Shown one piece after another: positions 38,201-50,612 of a DNA stretch of 64,000 nt. The stretch is from contig NC_062971.1 of assembly GCF_023078275.1 (NCBI RefSeq), positions 17,484,001-17,548,000 on the forward strand, given 5' to 3'. A program made the position numbers and the translations under genes. The notes below the pieces were generated by a model. The model was not told the origin of the DNA and made no database searches. It saw only the letters and a list, made by a program, of their open reading frames with translations. The stretch comes from Leguminivora glycinivorella (Eukaryota; Arthropoda; Insecta; Lepidoptera; Tortricidae). Positions within the stretch are counted from its first letter, which is position 1, and each line of letters starts with the position of its first letter.

Positions 38201-41200
38201 GAAATCTCCCTCTGCTTTCCTGACTCGTCAACGTATCCGTACTTCCCGGCGACGTCTCCGTTGGGGTACTTGGTCTCAATCTTGAAGGAGCCGTCAGCCG
38301 CTTCGTAGCCGAAGCTGTACGATCCATCGTCGTTTTGTCGGTTGATCTGCTTGAGGATGGGCACGGGCGTCGTGGTGGGGCCCTGCTGGCTCGCGGCGCA
38401 GGATAATGCCGCAAGCAGGAGTGCAGCCTGGAAACAAATAGAATTATGTATTCAGTATAGCTGTTTACGTTACGTTATGGAACTCGGTTATTATCCAGCT
38501 ATCCTCCTGTGGATATGTAATTAGTCATTCCAAACATAATTTTGCTTTAACAGTGGTAAAATGTCTTGATATCGAGCTGACAATGACAACAGTAATTACT
38601 TATGCACCTCGCTCACTTTTCAATGACTACTGTGATATCAGAAAAATATTAAATCAAGTTTAGATTATCAAAGTTCTGATGACGTTATAATAGTGCCGAA
38701 CACCTATTAAATTTCATACTTATTTGGTATCAAATGAAACCACAAACCACAATACATATAACTACCCATATTGTAATAAATCTTGTCACATTTAATTTAT
38801 TATTTATGTCCTAAAACTTTATTAAAATTATATAAAGTAAGTATAAATATAATTTTCGGTTTTTTAGGTAGGTAACCTAATAATAGCATTTGATATTTCT
38901 ACACAGTACACAAGTATTCCATGGCTACCAAGTAGTACACAAGGAAAAAATGTCGGCCATCAAGTGTACCGAGGTGTTTTATTATGCAAGTGGCTGAAAT
39001 GCGAGCGACCTTGATCTTGCTCGCGTGCCGCTCCACATAACGCGCGTGTATCAAAAAACACTCATTTTAATAATTGTTTTTCTACACTCTGTTCTTGAAC
39101 GATTTATTAAAAGGCAACAAATTGTGTATCTATTTGGCCTGTTGGTTGACTGACAGGCAATGTTTTGTGGCATAGAGTCCACCTTTTGTACATTACGTAT
39201 ACGTGTCGTCCTTTGTGCATACCCGTATCTACATTAAACTCATTATATGTTTATAGATAATATAACCATATATATTTGATTAATACACTATGTACGATAA
39301 GAGCGTGACCAGTGAAAATGACAAAAATTGTTAGTCACTGGGTATGTTTTATACATATTATAATTGCACATGCACTGCAATGTCACAGTTTCGTTTTCTT
39401 TTAACCCTTATTTGCCAAGAGTGGCACTGAAGCTTTAGTAGTTTCATAAGCTCTGCCTACCCCTTTATGGGATACAGGCGTGATTGTATGTATGTATGTA
39501 TGCACATGCATGCTAGTAGAGTCACCACAGAAAAAACAGTCTGTCTGACTTAGGTATGCTGTATCTGCATTTAACGACAATGTATCTTATCGTAATTATG
39601 GAAATCAAGCTTCAAAGAAAACACAAGACGGTGCACGCGCATTCGTAGACAAAATACGCAGACAAGAATACAATTTATCTACTATCTTGTCAGGAAACTA
39701 GTACAAGACACATAATACCGGTCTGCAATGCTCTATGCACCGTGGCCATTTTAAAAATAAAAATACAATTAAATACCTAATTAAAGGCGCAGTAAAACGA
39801 TCCGGCGCGAAAGTTATTACAATTAAACGAACTTAAATCATTACCTACCGAATGACTTGTCAACTTATTGATCCTTTATCTATCCAATTTAATAAATCTA
39901 GCTATATCCACTCAGTTCACATTGAAAGTGTATCTGATATAAAAAGTGATACACAAAGAGCCGATGTGGTGAATGTCCACAGCCTTGGTACCTATATCAC
40001 ACTTATACTTGTAGCTACGGCCGGTGGGTGCCAAGTTGAGAGGCTATTTTATTCACTTGTTTGAGTCAAATAATGGAAAGGTCAATGCACCTAAGAATTA
40101 AGTGTTTGAATTCTCTAGTAAAATTTACTTGCTGTGTTGTTACGGCCTAAGCCTACCTTCTTTTGTTTATCTAATAATGGCTGGCTTAATGCTGACTTGA
40201 CATTCTGATGGTATTAGTGCGAGAGCGATGCATTAGTTAAGATTAAAATCAAATCAAGATTATCTTTATAAAGTTGGAGAGCCCCTGGCTAAACTCATTG
40301 ATTAAATAACTAAGTAGACAAATAATAAGTACCTACCTTAATCTCTGATCAGATTGGTATAGATTTTAATTTATTTTTGGAAAATGGTGCGTAAATTTCA
40401 TCAGCGATTGCAACAATCGAGAGTCAACTTTTCAAGTCAGCTAGCTTTGCAAACCTGTGTAATTTGTGAAACATAAATAATAAAATATGATATTAGCGGA
40501 TGCTTAGGAAGATTATTGAATCTTGAATTTCTTACATTCTGTTGACGAAATATTTCCTAACTTAACTTACCTCATTTATACCAAATGATACTTTCAAAAA
40601 TTATTCAGACTTTACGTAAAAGTACATTACACACTTAGGTATCTAATTTTGTTACATGATGCCAATTAAATCTCTACCTGAGTGTAAAAATGTAATCATT
40701 AACCTGTTTAAAACATGTCGACCTTACTTAGGAATCAATTAAATTGCCATTGCAAAATAGACCTTCAGAATTTGAAACTAGAGCATAATTGTAGATATCT
40801 GTTTCTGCTAGAGCCGCAATGGAATGCGATGTCAATTATTGAAACAAAAACTGATTTAATCAAACCATACTTTGTTGATGAATATGGCCAATCGCTTTGA
40901 CTTTTGAACTTAACTAGTATGTAGGTATATAGTATAATTAATTATAAGTAATAATTTATCGGTAGTATCCGTATCGGTATCGGTATCAATCAACAAATCG
41001 GTATCAAATTAGGTGCCTACACCTAATAAGTATGTATTTATTTGTTAATAGAGATAGGTTTTTTTACTCTTTGTCTTAGGACTGAGTATGTACGTCCACC
41101 ACTTGGCATTATTATTTATTAAGTACCAATGCCTGACCAACCATTTATTATATTTAGTAATATTTACTAAGTTGAAGCAGAATTAATATAAACTCCATAT

Positions 41201-44200
41201 TGAACAGTAAAAATTCTTTTTCAAACCCTTTTTCTCGGCCTAACAGAATCCACTTTCCGACATAATCTATCCACATTATACCCGGTCTTCGGCATCCTCA
41301 GTGTGAATTGTTCTTTGTCACATTCGCTTTCACGGCATCTAGCCAACGCTTCTTAAGCCTACCGCTTGATCTAGGGCCTTGGACAGTGAGGTCATCTATT
41401 CCTACAGAGTACAGACACTGAACAGTGAACTTATGTATTCATATTCATGAGGGCTGAAGTTACTCAAGCTTCTGCTACCAAATCAAATTGGAGACAATGC
41501 GTTGCCAAGAAGTCTCATTACTATGCCAATGGCCGGACTATATTTCCATTAGCATTCCGTCATTGGGGCGCGTGCCCTACTTGTGTTGCGCAATCGGGTG
41601 TCAATTGCAATGTTTATGAGCATTCCGGACTAAGCACTCTAAGCAGAAGCTTATCGATAGTTCACTTTTGCAATCATTTTTCGACACATACCAGTGAAGT
41701 ATAATTTTTGATGCCTTGGTTTTACGCTTTGAATAAATATTTACCTGTATTTGTATTTATTCTTATTCAAAAATGTGTCGCTGTCGTATGTGCTGACTGC
41801 TGAGTTTGTGACAAATAGACATCAACGCGCGGACATAAATTAAAAACGTTCTCTTATTGTGAATGCGTTATTCTTTTGTAGCTCACTAGATAGATTTAGC
41901 ACTCTCAATCACATTTTTTTACGTTTAAATAAATATGTATCAATCAGATACATATACATTTCACAGATCACGGACTGTGCGAGCAAAACATGTTTGTCGC
42001 TAAACGGTCTTCCACGTAGCTTTTCAATTATTATGTTGTCGACATTTTCTCAGTTTCACACAAGCAGTATTATCTACGTGCAATACTTAATACGCTCTCA
42101 ATTACCTGCCTTTATGCTATCTGTCCACATTTCATACCTCAAGTAGCTAAGTAGTTATATGATAATACTTATATGAGTTATTGTATATCATTCACATGTC
42201 AAAATGTTCCAAGTATAGGCATTTATGAGGCGTGCGTGAAGCTGAAGCCAACTCCTAGATGTAAGGGATTTAAGGGATACAGCTTTACTATACATATTCT
42301 TATCCTTTTGGAAATCTTTCGACAGACACTTATGGGATTAGGGTTTGAAACTAACGCAAGTATCTGACTTAATCTGGTTTAAATTTTCAGCAAACAGCTG
42401 TTCAAAAAGAAGAGTTTTCATTTCTGTTGGGCCGAATCTAATATTAGGTAGGAAGGACTAGTCGCATCGCATCGCATCGCAATCGCATCGGAAATGTAAA
42501 TGTTTCTTGCGGGTTTACGTTAATTTCCCACATACTTAGGGCCATTATCAATACACATAATCAAAAGACACATCATCGTAAAATATCTTTAGAATTGTCT
42601 TTGGAACTTCTCATAGAATAAAATTTAGTGAACGTTTTGACGGTGACAGACGGTTTGGTGCAACCGACCCTTAATCATGTGCAATACTAAAGTTAAACCG
42701 TAATCAACTAATTGAGCGTGCGATAAAGGCATTGTCGCTTGAACAATAGAATACTATTACTGTTTGTTTATTGTTCGCGATGTTTATAAAGATTCCGGTA
42801 AAAACTCGGAAGTGTTTGCTTTTCCAAATATTTGGTATTGTGATGGATAGGCTAATGTTCAGAAACATAAATCATATTGTATGTCAATATTAATAATTGG
42901 CTAATATTCAAACAAAAACGTCCCTTTGTCACTGACATATCCGATCCATATCATATCTAGATCAGAGTCAATATTTGACGTATCCTAACAATATCTTAAA
43001 GTTAAAGTCGCAAACAGTAAAAACACTTCTAGGGAATAATTCATAAACTCACAGAAGACGTTTGTGAGAGGTTTTAATATTTTTTTATGATTAAATGAAC
43101 GGAGCCCCAAATACAATTAAAATTTTGTTTGGGACCTAACCACGTAAATTTGATTTTAGTTCAAATTAAATACCAAAACAAACTGCTTTTCTCGTCTTAT
43201 TTGCGGACATTGCTCAGAAAGTCGGAACTTGTATTTGATAATAGCTATGAATATAGGGCTCCTGGTTACGGGGACACGTTATTCTGGTTCTCTTTGCTTC
43301 CTTGACAAAGTCTAGATCCAGTCCGTTCGGCTCGCGGGCCAAATTAATATTTCTTCCTAGTCCAATCTAGAGCAATGGCTTTCGTAACGCCACGCCCGCT
43401 ACCTGTCTATGCATTTTGCATTCCAATGCTTGCTATAGGAATTCCTTCAAACCCTACTCAAATAATTTATAGATTAAGCTTATAATAATAGCTCCAATGC
43501 CTTTGCGATAAGGCTATTGTTGATATAATTTATTTAATAGGAACTGATTGAATGTAGTCTTGTTCTTGCAGTGATCGCTGTTATCGATAACGTTATTTTA
43601 AATGTGTTACAATTTTCGTGGCATTGTGTTACTTATAATATAGCAATAGTTATTTGTTTTACAAGGGGGCAAAGTAGTTGTTTAACCGCACGTGCCAATA
43701 TTGATACCCGAGCAAGCGAAAGATTCCAAAATTGAACCGCGAGCGTAGCGAGTGGTTCAAAAAGTGGAATCTTGAGCGTTGCGAGGGTATCAAGGCACGA
43801 AGGTTAAACAAACTTTGCCACCGAGTGAAACACAAAATTTTTCACCACACCAACACGAACAAAATACTGACTATAAAACATCAAAATAAATCAAATTCAT
43901 CAATTTATTCAATATTTTTGATTCAAAATCATCATTTATAGGGTAAAATCTAGCAGACATATTAAGACATCGGGTTAAAATTTGCATGAAATTACTTTGC
44001 CCCCTTGTGGATAAAATGCAATTTTGCTATCTGTTTGGTGAAAAATGTTTTAGTATACTTAGTTATTTCCTGTACCTACCTAGTATACCTACACATTGAC
44101 TATAAATGTATTTTTTTACCAAAAGGCGTTATACACAATAAAAAAAAATAGTTTTTTTAACCTAATTAATTCATTGGACTAACCTCTGTTCTTAATTAGA

Positions 44201-47139
44201 TTAATGTATTTCAAGGCATTCGTTTAAGATTTTTTGCGATGTTTTACTATGACGTCTATGACCTTAATAATATAAATGTAATTGTTAGATTATCACTGAT
44301 AATTTATCAGATTCATTTCAACTAGAAACTTTGTATTTTCCAGGCAATTGTTTCGCTAGCTGTCAATTAGCATTAATTGTAACAAAAGTAAAAGTACTTG
44401 GGTAGGAAAAAAAACTTAACCAATTAGTTTCCTGCTGACACTGCATGGGATAACACGAGCCGTTCAGAGACGTTTGACAGTAGGTATACTAATGCAATTT
44501 TATGTTTCGCTAACTTCATTTTTCTGTGTAAAAACCCTCATTAACGTGTCACAGACGTCACAGTCTACTTAAAAATAATATTGTAGTAATTTATGGTAGA
44601 GATTTCAGTCACAGTGTAATGACACCGCTAGGCAGTATTAGATTCCGAAACCATAAGGATGTGAAGCAATAAGAACCAACATGACTGTAATAAACACATT
44701 TAGCCGCTTATAATTATGTGTTTTTCCAAGTCTGAAGCCTTATGCTTTGTGTCCAAGAAAAGCATAAGGCTAACGCAGAATTTCGATCGTGATTTTACTT
44801 TACAAAATTTACACTTAGATTATTGTACTTTAAAACATAAAGGCGCTTCTGAGATAGAAAGCCTGATAGTAGATTATACGGAATAAGGACTTATTCTAGC
44901 CTCCTAATTACGTTATTTAGTTGTGATAAGAAATAAATGATAGATAATCTTCCTAACATTGCAAATTGGTTACCTAGAAAAATTGCCTATATGCAAAGTA
45001 TTTTTTATGGTTGTTAAAATATTGAAAATGAAAATGAAATGAAATATTTAATTTTCAAGTAGGCATATTACAATGCGCATATGAACGTCAAATAAAGCAA
45101 CGCCGGCTCTAACCCTACGCCTCAGTATTTAATAGTATACATAGTATATCATATGAACTTGTTTATATATTAACTATATTATGTAAGTAGTTGGTCTGGT
45201 CTGATTTTATTTTTATCTAAAATCTTTGCAACTCCCGGAGTTGAATGAATCCATAAGCTATAATGACTGCTTACGCTGAGGAGAGCCTTATACCTGGTTT
45301 CCGCCAATGAGGTATATAAATAAACCGCAAGTTCAAGAACCTACCTATTTAATCGTACTACAAAAGTATAAATTGGTAAAGATTTGACTTTAATACCGTC
45401 TGTTCTGTTTAGCGAAGGGCAACCAGTGGCCAGTACCCTCTTAGGTATACAAAGGTTAAATACTTAACTTGTTAAGTTGAACGTTTATTTTAAGGTTAAC
45501 AGTAACAGTAAGTGACAGCGTACGTCACAGAATAAATGCAATGTAAGGAAAATTGCATCCGGGTATTTTTACAGACAGGTAGCATCGGATCAGATATAGT
45601 TGTATACATGTAGGTAGGAACATGTGTTTCTCTACAATTTAGTACTTTGAAGTTGTGACTAATTGAGGCTGGAACGAGACTCTGGAAAAGACAAATCGGT
45701 TTATGCCGTTAAATACGTATATTTCAACACTCCTAATTAGCTCCAACTTCCCGCTAAATAAATAATATGAGGAAACAAATCTAAAAACTCTACAAGTTTT
45801 TATCGCTGACTGATTCTTTCCATACGCAACTAATACTCGTCGAATAGTTATTTGTTATACAAGGGGGCAAAGTTGTATTTTAACGCCGAGTGTGGAATTT
45901 AAAAATGAGCAAGTGAAAGGATTCTATAGTTGAACCACGAGCGAAGCGAGTGGTTCGAGAATAGAATCCTGAACTTGCGAGTTTTTTAACACACGAGAAG
46001 TAAAATACATTTGCACCCGTGTGTAACACAAAACTTTTCCCCTCACTGTAGCGAGGAAACTACAACGCAAAAAATGCGTTTATCACTGCTTCCAGTAGTT
46101 CCACAGGTGGTAAATCATCTTTATTACTAGATTCACCTACTTTTATCAATTTTAAAGCAGTTAATTTGACTTTATTCAAGGTCAAATTACTTTACCCACT
46201 AGTGGATAAAATGCGTTTTTACCCGCTGGTATTAAAGGACAAAACACGTGTTTCCGAGCTAGTGAGGGGAAAACAATTTTAACAACCCTGCATTCACAGA
46301 ATCTGATGATCAATTTCTGTCTCCATCATCAGATTACCCTTCCATGACTCCATATCATCCGATTTACACATGAATGCAAAATTTCAACTGAGTCGGGAAG
46401 TGGACCTTGAGCTTCCAGGAATGGACAAAACTAAGTAGGTATTTTGTCCGGTGAATAGTGAATACTCATGAAACTTACATTGCGAGTATCTACGCCCATG
46501 GACCTAATTAATTTTAGCTAATATAAAATTAATGTAAATTGCATTTTTTGTGGTGAATGAAATAAACAAATATTCTATTCTATTTTATATACGTACCTAA
46601 AGCACAAAAAGTTAAGTAGGTATTGAAATATTTCAATAGTAACGGCGGCCTTTTCTTTGACAACAGTGTCAGCACTTTACAAGTTTACATTTCAAAAAAT
46701 AGAACAAACTTGCCTTTGTTATTGCTTATTATTAGTCTTTGGTTTAATTACAATCTAAGTGATGTACTTAAAAGATTTCATCAATATGTAGGTACTTATT
46801 TCTTAAAATATAATTAGTGATAATATCTAGACAAAGCAAATAGCACTATGTTTATTAGGTATAAGTTGGACAACGCAATTACCTACTGTATACCTGCCTG
46901 ATATAGACTTGAAATAAATAAATACTGATAAAGTAATTATTAGTAATTAGAGATCCGATTTAATCAATCAATATCGTTTATTACAGATCATAGTAAAATA
47001 ATAGACGTTACAAAGAAAAAAAAGGTCACATGGCACCCCGATATGGCAATTATCCAAAAAACTATTATCTAGATCGTAACTATTCTACGAATTTATCGTA
47101 GTTTGAATAAATTAAAAAACTGACCTTCAAAACAAACAT
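34674..47139 (-). CDS. Cuticular protein B (CPR/RR family), three-exon gene model
   Basis: Join of minus-strand exons 47139-47125, 38427-38163 and 35233-34674: 840 nt, 279 residues, with GT-AG introns and matching phases. Residues 1-18 form a signal peptide (MFVLK from exon 1 then AALLLAALSCAAS). Residues ~24-93 hold PVPILKQINR and the Rebers-Riddiford chitin-binding domain (DGSYSFGYEAADGSFKIETK, GKYGYVDESGKQREISYG, RGFEPQG). The C-terminal two thirds is very Gln/Tyr/Pro-rich (YQQQ, QPQ, NYQ repeats) and ends YTIDFTG. The product is probably a secreted chitin-binding cuticle protein with a disordered tail. It is a paralogue of gene A in the same orientation. Intron 1 is about 8.7 kb. Exon 1 is the least certain part. 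Confidence 0.85.
35804..36772. repeat. ~970-bp near-perfect palindrome in intron 2 of gene B
   Basis: The left arm 35804-36261 and right arm 36323-36772 are inverted copies (for example CGTCGTCCGATTTTGACAAA versus TTTTGTCAAAAGCGGACGAC, and TAGCTAGAAAGTCAGAAAC versus GTTTCTGACTTTCTAGCTA) around a 61-bp spacer. The motif GAGCGTAGCGAG..TCTGTTACGAAAA occurs both outside the left arm and in the spacer. No coding capacity. Transcribed as part of the gene B pre-mRNA it would form a very long hairpin. Confidence 0.92.
36780..38160. other. Intron 2 of gene B, 5' part
   Basis: AT-rich DNA without recognised features. Open frames here are short and unsupported. Confidence 0.45.
38163..38427 (-). CDS. 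Cuticular protein B, exon 2 (signal core and RR domain)
   Basis: Acceptor TTTCCAG|GCTGCAC, donor CCGCAAG|GTAAGA, 88 codons plus one base. It encodes AALLLAALSCAASQQG, TPVPILKQINRQNDDGSYS, the aromatic RR core and RGFEPQ. It covers in one exon what gene A splits into exons 2, 3 and most of 4. The hydrophobic start without a Met implies a short upstream exon. Confidence 0.95.
38445..41230. other. Intron 1 of gene B, 3' third
   Basis: AT-rich. A repeat fragment (CCTACCCCTTTATGGGATAC then TGTATGTATGTATG) lies at ~39450-39505; it matches the 30165 fragment in reverse. A GGTATCGGTATC run is near 40975. No exon-like signal with a signal-peptide start was found. Confidence 0.45.
41240..41405 (-). 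pseudogene. LINE 3' coding fragment
   Basis: The minus strand reads DDLTVQGPRSSGRLKKRWLD then AVKANVTKN and a stop. The GRxKKRWLDxVK pattern is a typical non-LTR retrotransposon C-terminal motif. Broken by stops; in intron 1 of gene B. Confidence 0.65.
41700..43630. other. Intron 1 of gene B, middle
   Basis: No gene recognised. A short CGCATCGCATCGCATCGC repeat occurs near 42463. Open frames are of chance length. Confidence 0.4.
43636..44050. mobile_element. ACAAGGGGGCAAAG ... GCCCCCTTGTGG element
   Basis: The ends ACAAGGGGGCAAAGTAG and TACTTTGCCCCCTTGTG are inverted repeats. Inside is GAACCGCGAGCGTAGCGAGT and TTGAGCGTTGCGAGGG; the CACCACACCAACACGAAC region is shared with 30571-30800. No coding capacity. 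Confidence 0.8.
44051..45840. other. Intron 1 of gene B
   Basis: AT-rich. A retroposon tail (AATGAAAATGAAATGAAATA then AGGCATATTACAATGCGC) is at ~45025-45110. No gene seen. Confidence 0.4.
45845..46275 (+). mobile_element. ACAAGGGGGCAAAG-type repeat, inverted partner of 32.1 kb
   Basis: It starts TATTTGTTATACAAGGGGGC like the element at 43636 but continues differently: ACGAGCGAAGCGAGTGGTTC, TTATCACTGCTTCCAGTAG, then GTTTCCGAGCTAGTGAGGGG. It is inverted relative to 32137-32493 with high identity. It lies inside intron 1 of gene B. Confidence 0.88.
46285..47120. other. Intron 1 of gene B, 5' end
   Basis: AT-rich. Nothing recognised beyond a small inverted TCTGATGATC..CATCATCAGATT motif near 46300-46335. 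Confidence 0.4.
47125..47139 (-). CDS. Cuticular protein B, exon 1 (start codon, 15 nt)
   Basis: ATGTTTGTTTTGAAG encodes MFVLK and ends at GTCAGT in phase 0. Joined to exon 2 it gives MFVLKAALLLAALSCAAS, a standard signal peptide. About 100 bp upstream is a TATA box in a GC-rich patch. The layout parallels exon 1 of gene A. It is inferred from phase, signal peptide and promoter, not from transcript data. Confidence 0.72.
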
Positions 47140-47194
47140 GGCGACTTTTCTGGAAACGTCAAACTTTTCCCGCCTTAGCGTGCAACAGCGCGCA

Positions 47195-47240
47195 ATCGCA
47201 ACAGACTTATGCGCCGCGCCTTCGGCCACTTGTATTTATA
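47195..47240 (-). promoter_or_regulatory. TATA box and start region of cuticular gene B
   Basis: TATAAATAC on the minus strand at 47240-47232, within otherwise GC-rich sequence (GGCCGAAGGCGCGGCGC). A start site ~30 bases downstream (about 47210) would give a leader of about 70 bases. The exact initiator is unclear. Confidence 0.6.
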
Positions 47241-47249
47241 ATGTCGCCG

Positions 47250-48010
47250 GCAAACTGAAGTTACAACAGTCACAATATTGTTATTCGGCGTAGGCCCTGT
47301 GTGGTAACGAAACGATGGGTGATACGAATTTGTTTTGGAAGATGCTATTGTTATGAAAAAAAATTAGGCCACCTCGGCATTGGGGTGGTAAAACGTTGCT
47401 AACATTAGATTACAATGTTTGCCTCCGATTACATTTCTAACAAGAACAGCTACAGACATGCGTCAGTAGAGGTAGGGGCGAATTTATATTATCTTTAAGA
47501 CACAGTACCTACGTATGTATAATAATTATATTTTTCATAATATTCGGATAATATTACTATTCAACAGTATCTGCAACAACAGTAATAATATATATGGTGT
47601 TTTAATTCAGTACATATAGTGTTTTAATTCCCCACTAATTCGCAAAGTACCTAATACCCACTAATTCGCATAGTACCTACTTTTTTTGTCAGGTCGAAAT
47701 TTCAGAGCCATATGTGCTACTAAAAAACGTCGCAAGATACACGTGCGAAGAAGGAATTCGTAACTCGTGAGGATTTACCTTCGATCGTGTTTTAATCTAT
47801 CGCCACTCGTTTCAAATTTCCCCTTTTCCGCACTTGTATCGTAATGTACTATTTTCCTTCGTAAAATATCAGACCTAAATTTTTAAACGATGTAGGTAAC
47901 AATTTGATTAAACACCTTTTGACGAAGCTTAAACTTGAACCACATATAGTTTTTCATCAAATTTTTGATTTTCATCTTTGGTACGAGGAGATAAATGTTG
48001 ACAGCCTGCA
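47250..48010. other. Upstream flank of gene B
   Basis: AT-rich. A short duplicated segment (GTGTTTTAATTC; CCCACTAATTCGCA twice) is at 47597-47672. No repeat family is assigned. Confidence 0.4.
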
Positions 48011-48012
48011 TT

Positions 48013-49968
48013 TTTAGGGTTCCGTACCAAAAAGGTACAAAAGGAACCCTTATGGTGCCGCTCTGTCCGTCTGTCTGTCTGTCTGTCCGTCCGTCACATT
48101 ACTTAATATCTCAAGAACTACTTATGCTATCGCTTTGAAATTTTTAATACTTATGAACATCGTTAACCTCTACAAATTGAAAGTATTTTTTTTTTTATTT
48201 ATTAATATTAATTACAGAAAATGGCCAAAATCAAAGTGGGGCAAAATGTAAATTTCAATTTACTAGGTCAAGGGGTATCGTTAGAAAGAGCTCAAACTGT
48301 ACATATCAAAACTATTTTTTATAATTTTTTTGTTGTGGAAAACAAAAATTTTTTTTAAGGTAAATGTAAAAAAAATACCGCCTCCCCGCCTTATCTCCGA
48401 AGTTTACCAAATATAGCTATTATAATGAATAGTACCTGGGCGACCGAGCTTCGCTCGGTGTTCTATTTTATTATACTTCTTGTGTTTTTTACATGACAGA
48501 CTTACCACTTCCAAACAAATTTGTATGAAAAAATCAACAGTAAATCACTTAAATAAACAAATAATTGATACACTATAGTTGTATAGGTACTTTATTTTAC
48601 TTTAAACATAATTATCTGACAGTTTACACAATCAACATAACGCATAATAGCACTTCTGTTTGAAGTATTGAGTTTTAAAATAAATAATACTGAGATAACG
48701 GAAGAAGCTTAAAATTCGTAATAATAATTAAAACACTTAATGAATACGTAAGTTTTATAACCCGAGAATCATAAGACATAGAGTATATTGAATAGTATAT
48801 ATTTGAACGCTAACTTATTTGCCAATAAAACAGGACATTAACAAAATTTACAATTTAATACATGTAATTGGCCATAGAATGCCGTTCGCTAGTTTGCGGG
48901 TGGTACAGCGACATCTAGCGAAAATTTTGGACATCAAAAAATACTTATACATTTTACGATAACAATCATTACCTAGTTTGCGGGGGTAACAGTGACATCT
49001 AGCGAACAACTTGCACTACGGCATAAAATTGTTTTTCACGCCCTCTATCGTTAATTTTCCTAAACATATACAAAGTACATCGGATTTACTATTTCCTTTG
49101 ACTGAAAACACCGTGTCATAAGATTCATAAGTTAGTCAATGTTTGTTGTTTCGTATCCTTGACCTGTGTCGCCATCTAGTTTTATCATAAATAGTACTTA
49201 CATCGAGCGAAAGAATTCTGTCTTAACAACTCAACTACTCCACACGAGATGGCGCGCGTTTTGCCACGAAAGCTCAAATAGAGATGGCGGTATGTGCCTA
49301 TTATTTCCGGATAATTCTAGAATGTAATAGCACATCTGTTTGAAGTATTGAGTTTTAAAATAGTACTGAGATAATACAAGAAGCTTAAAATTCGTAATAA
49401 TAATTAAAACACTTAATGAATACGTAAGTGTTTTCACCCGCGAATCATAAAATTCATAAGTTAGTCAATGTTTGTTATTTTGTATCCTTGACCTGTGTTG
49501 CCATCTAGTTTTCTCATAAATAGTACTTACATCGACCGAAAGAATTCTGTCTTAACAATACAACTACTCCACACGAGATGGAGCGCGTTACACCACAAAA
49601 GCTCAAATAGTGAATTTTTCTATTCGTGTTAAGTATTCTTTTCATTAATATAAAGACTTGAAAATATTATAACACCTCGCCCGCGAATTATAAGTTACCT
49701 AATGTTTGTTGTTTCGTATGCGACGCCTTGATCTGTGTCGCCATCTAGTCTTTATAATAAATAGTACTTACATCGACCGAAATAATTCTGTCTTAACAAT
49801 ACATCTACTGCACACGAGATGGCGCGCGAAGAAAAACGCATGAAAACTCGAAAATTCGCGTTTTCCGAGACCTAAGGATAAGTTAGATCGATTTTTCACC
49901 TCCGAAAACCCCCACATAACAAATTTCAGCGAAATCGTTAGAGCGGTTTCCGAGATCGTCGGTATGTA

Positions 49969-50007
<39 letters not shown>

Positions 50008-50612
50008 ATATACAAGAATTGCTCGTTTAAAAGTATAAGATTAGAGGAAAAATAAAATCATACACGTATCTTGAAAACTTTTTTTTTTATTTATAAAAAA
50101 CCTTTCAGATTTACATTTTCAATTTCAACACCCTTGCGGATGTTTATTGTACCTATATTTTTTACGGAACAATAATGAAAGGACCTGCTTTCAAATAGAG
50201 GAAAAATGTTTAAAATCAGTTCATGCAATAAATAATTATCCCATAAAAATCATCTTCCACACTAGCTCGCGCACATTAGTTTACTCAATTTGCCGTTAGA
50301 TGTCGCTGTACGTTGAACGCTCATTTCCTACATCGCGTTTTTTTCCTGATATGTATAATGAGGTCGGTCCAGGAGCATACTTTACGACATGTCGTAAACT
50401 ATTGAAGTCGAATAGTCTTGATTTTCTTTGGACGTTGTCTAAAAATAAAATTGTATATTAAAATATTACTTGTTATGTGGGAAATTGAGTCTTGACGGAT
50501 TTAATCAAGTCTGTAGAAATATATGAATAACATTTGATGATTCAACTATTGAAAGTTTTTATGGAACCCTCGGTGGGCGAGTCCGCTCGCACTTGGCCAG
50601 TTTTTTTTAGTT
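48013..50612 (+). mobile_element. GGGTTCCGTA...TTGGCCAGTTTTT repeat, interrupted by a ~1.6-kb insertion
   Basis: The 5' part (48013-~48426) starts AGGGTTCCGTACCAAAAAGG with GTCTGTCTGTCTGTCC; the 3' part (~50045-50612) ends GGAACCCTCGGTGGGCGAG then CGCACTTGGCCAGTTTTTTTT. Comparison with the intact copy at 61389-62600 shows the two parts were contiguous: CTTATCTCCGAAGTTTACCA is followed in both by TTTTCAGATTT and CACCCTTGCGGATG. The middle is the insertion annotated next. Confidence 0.82.
48427..50044 (+). mobile_element. Non-LTR retroposon-like insertion with internal duplications and (AAAT)n tail
   Basis: It ends with AGCGAAATCGTTAGAGCGGT, TTTCCGAGATCG, an AAATAAATAAAT tail (49973-50008) and AGAATTGCTCGTTTAAAAG, a 3' end seen in lepidopteran RTE-like elements. 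The interior repeats GCCATCTAG plus ATAAATAGTACTTACATCG and CACACGAGATGG at 49171, 49501 and 49741, and TTGAAGTATTGAGTTTTAAA at 48660 and 49342. No reverse transcriptase frame. Confidence 0.6.

Noticed and set aside
40571..40600. Alternative first exon of gene B (ATGAG|GTAAGT next to TATAAATG)
   Set aside because: It gives the wrong phase for exon 2 and no room between the TATA word and ATG; the candidate at 47125-47139 fits far better.
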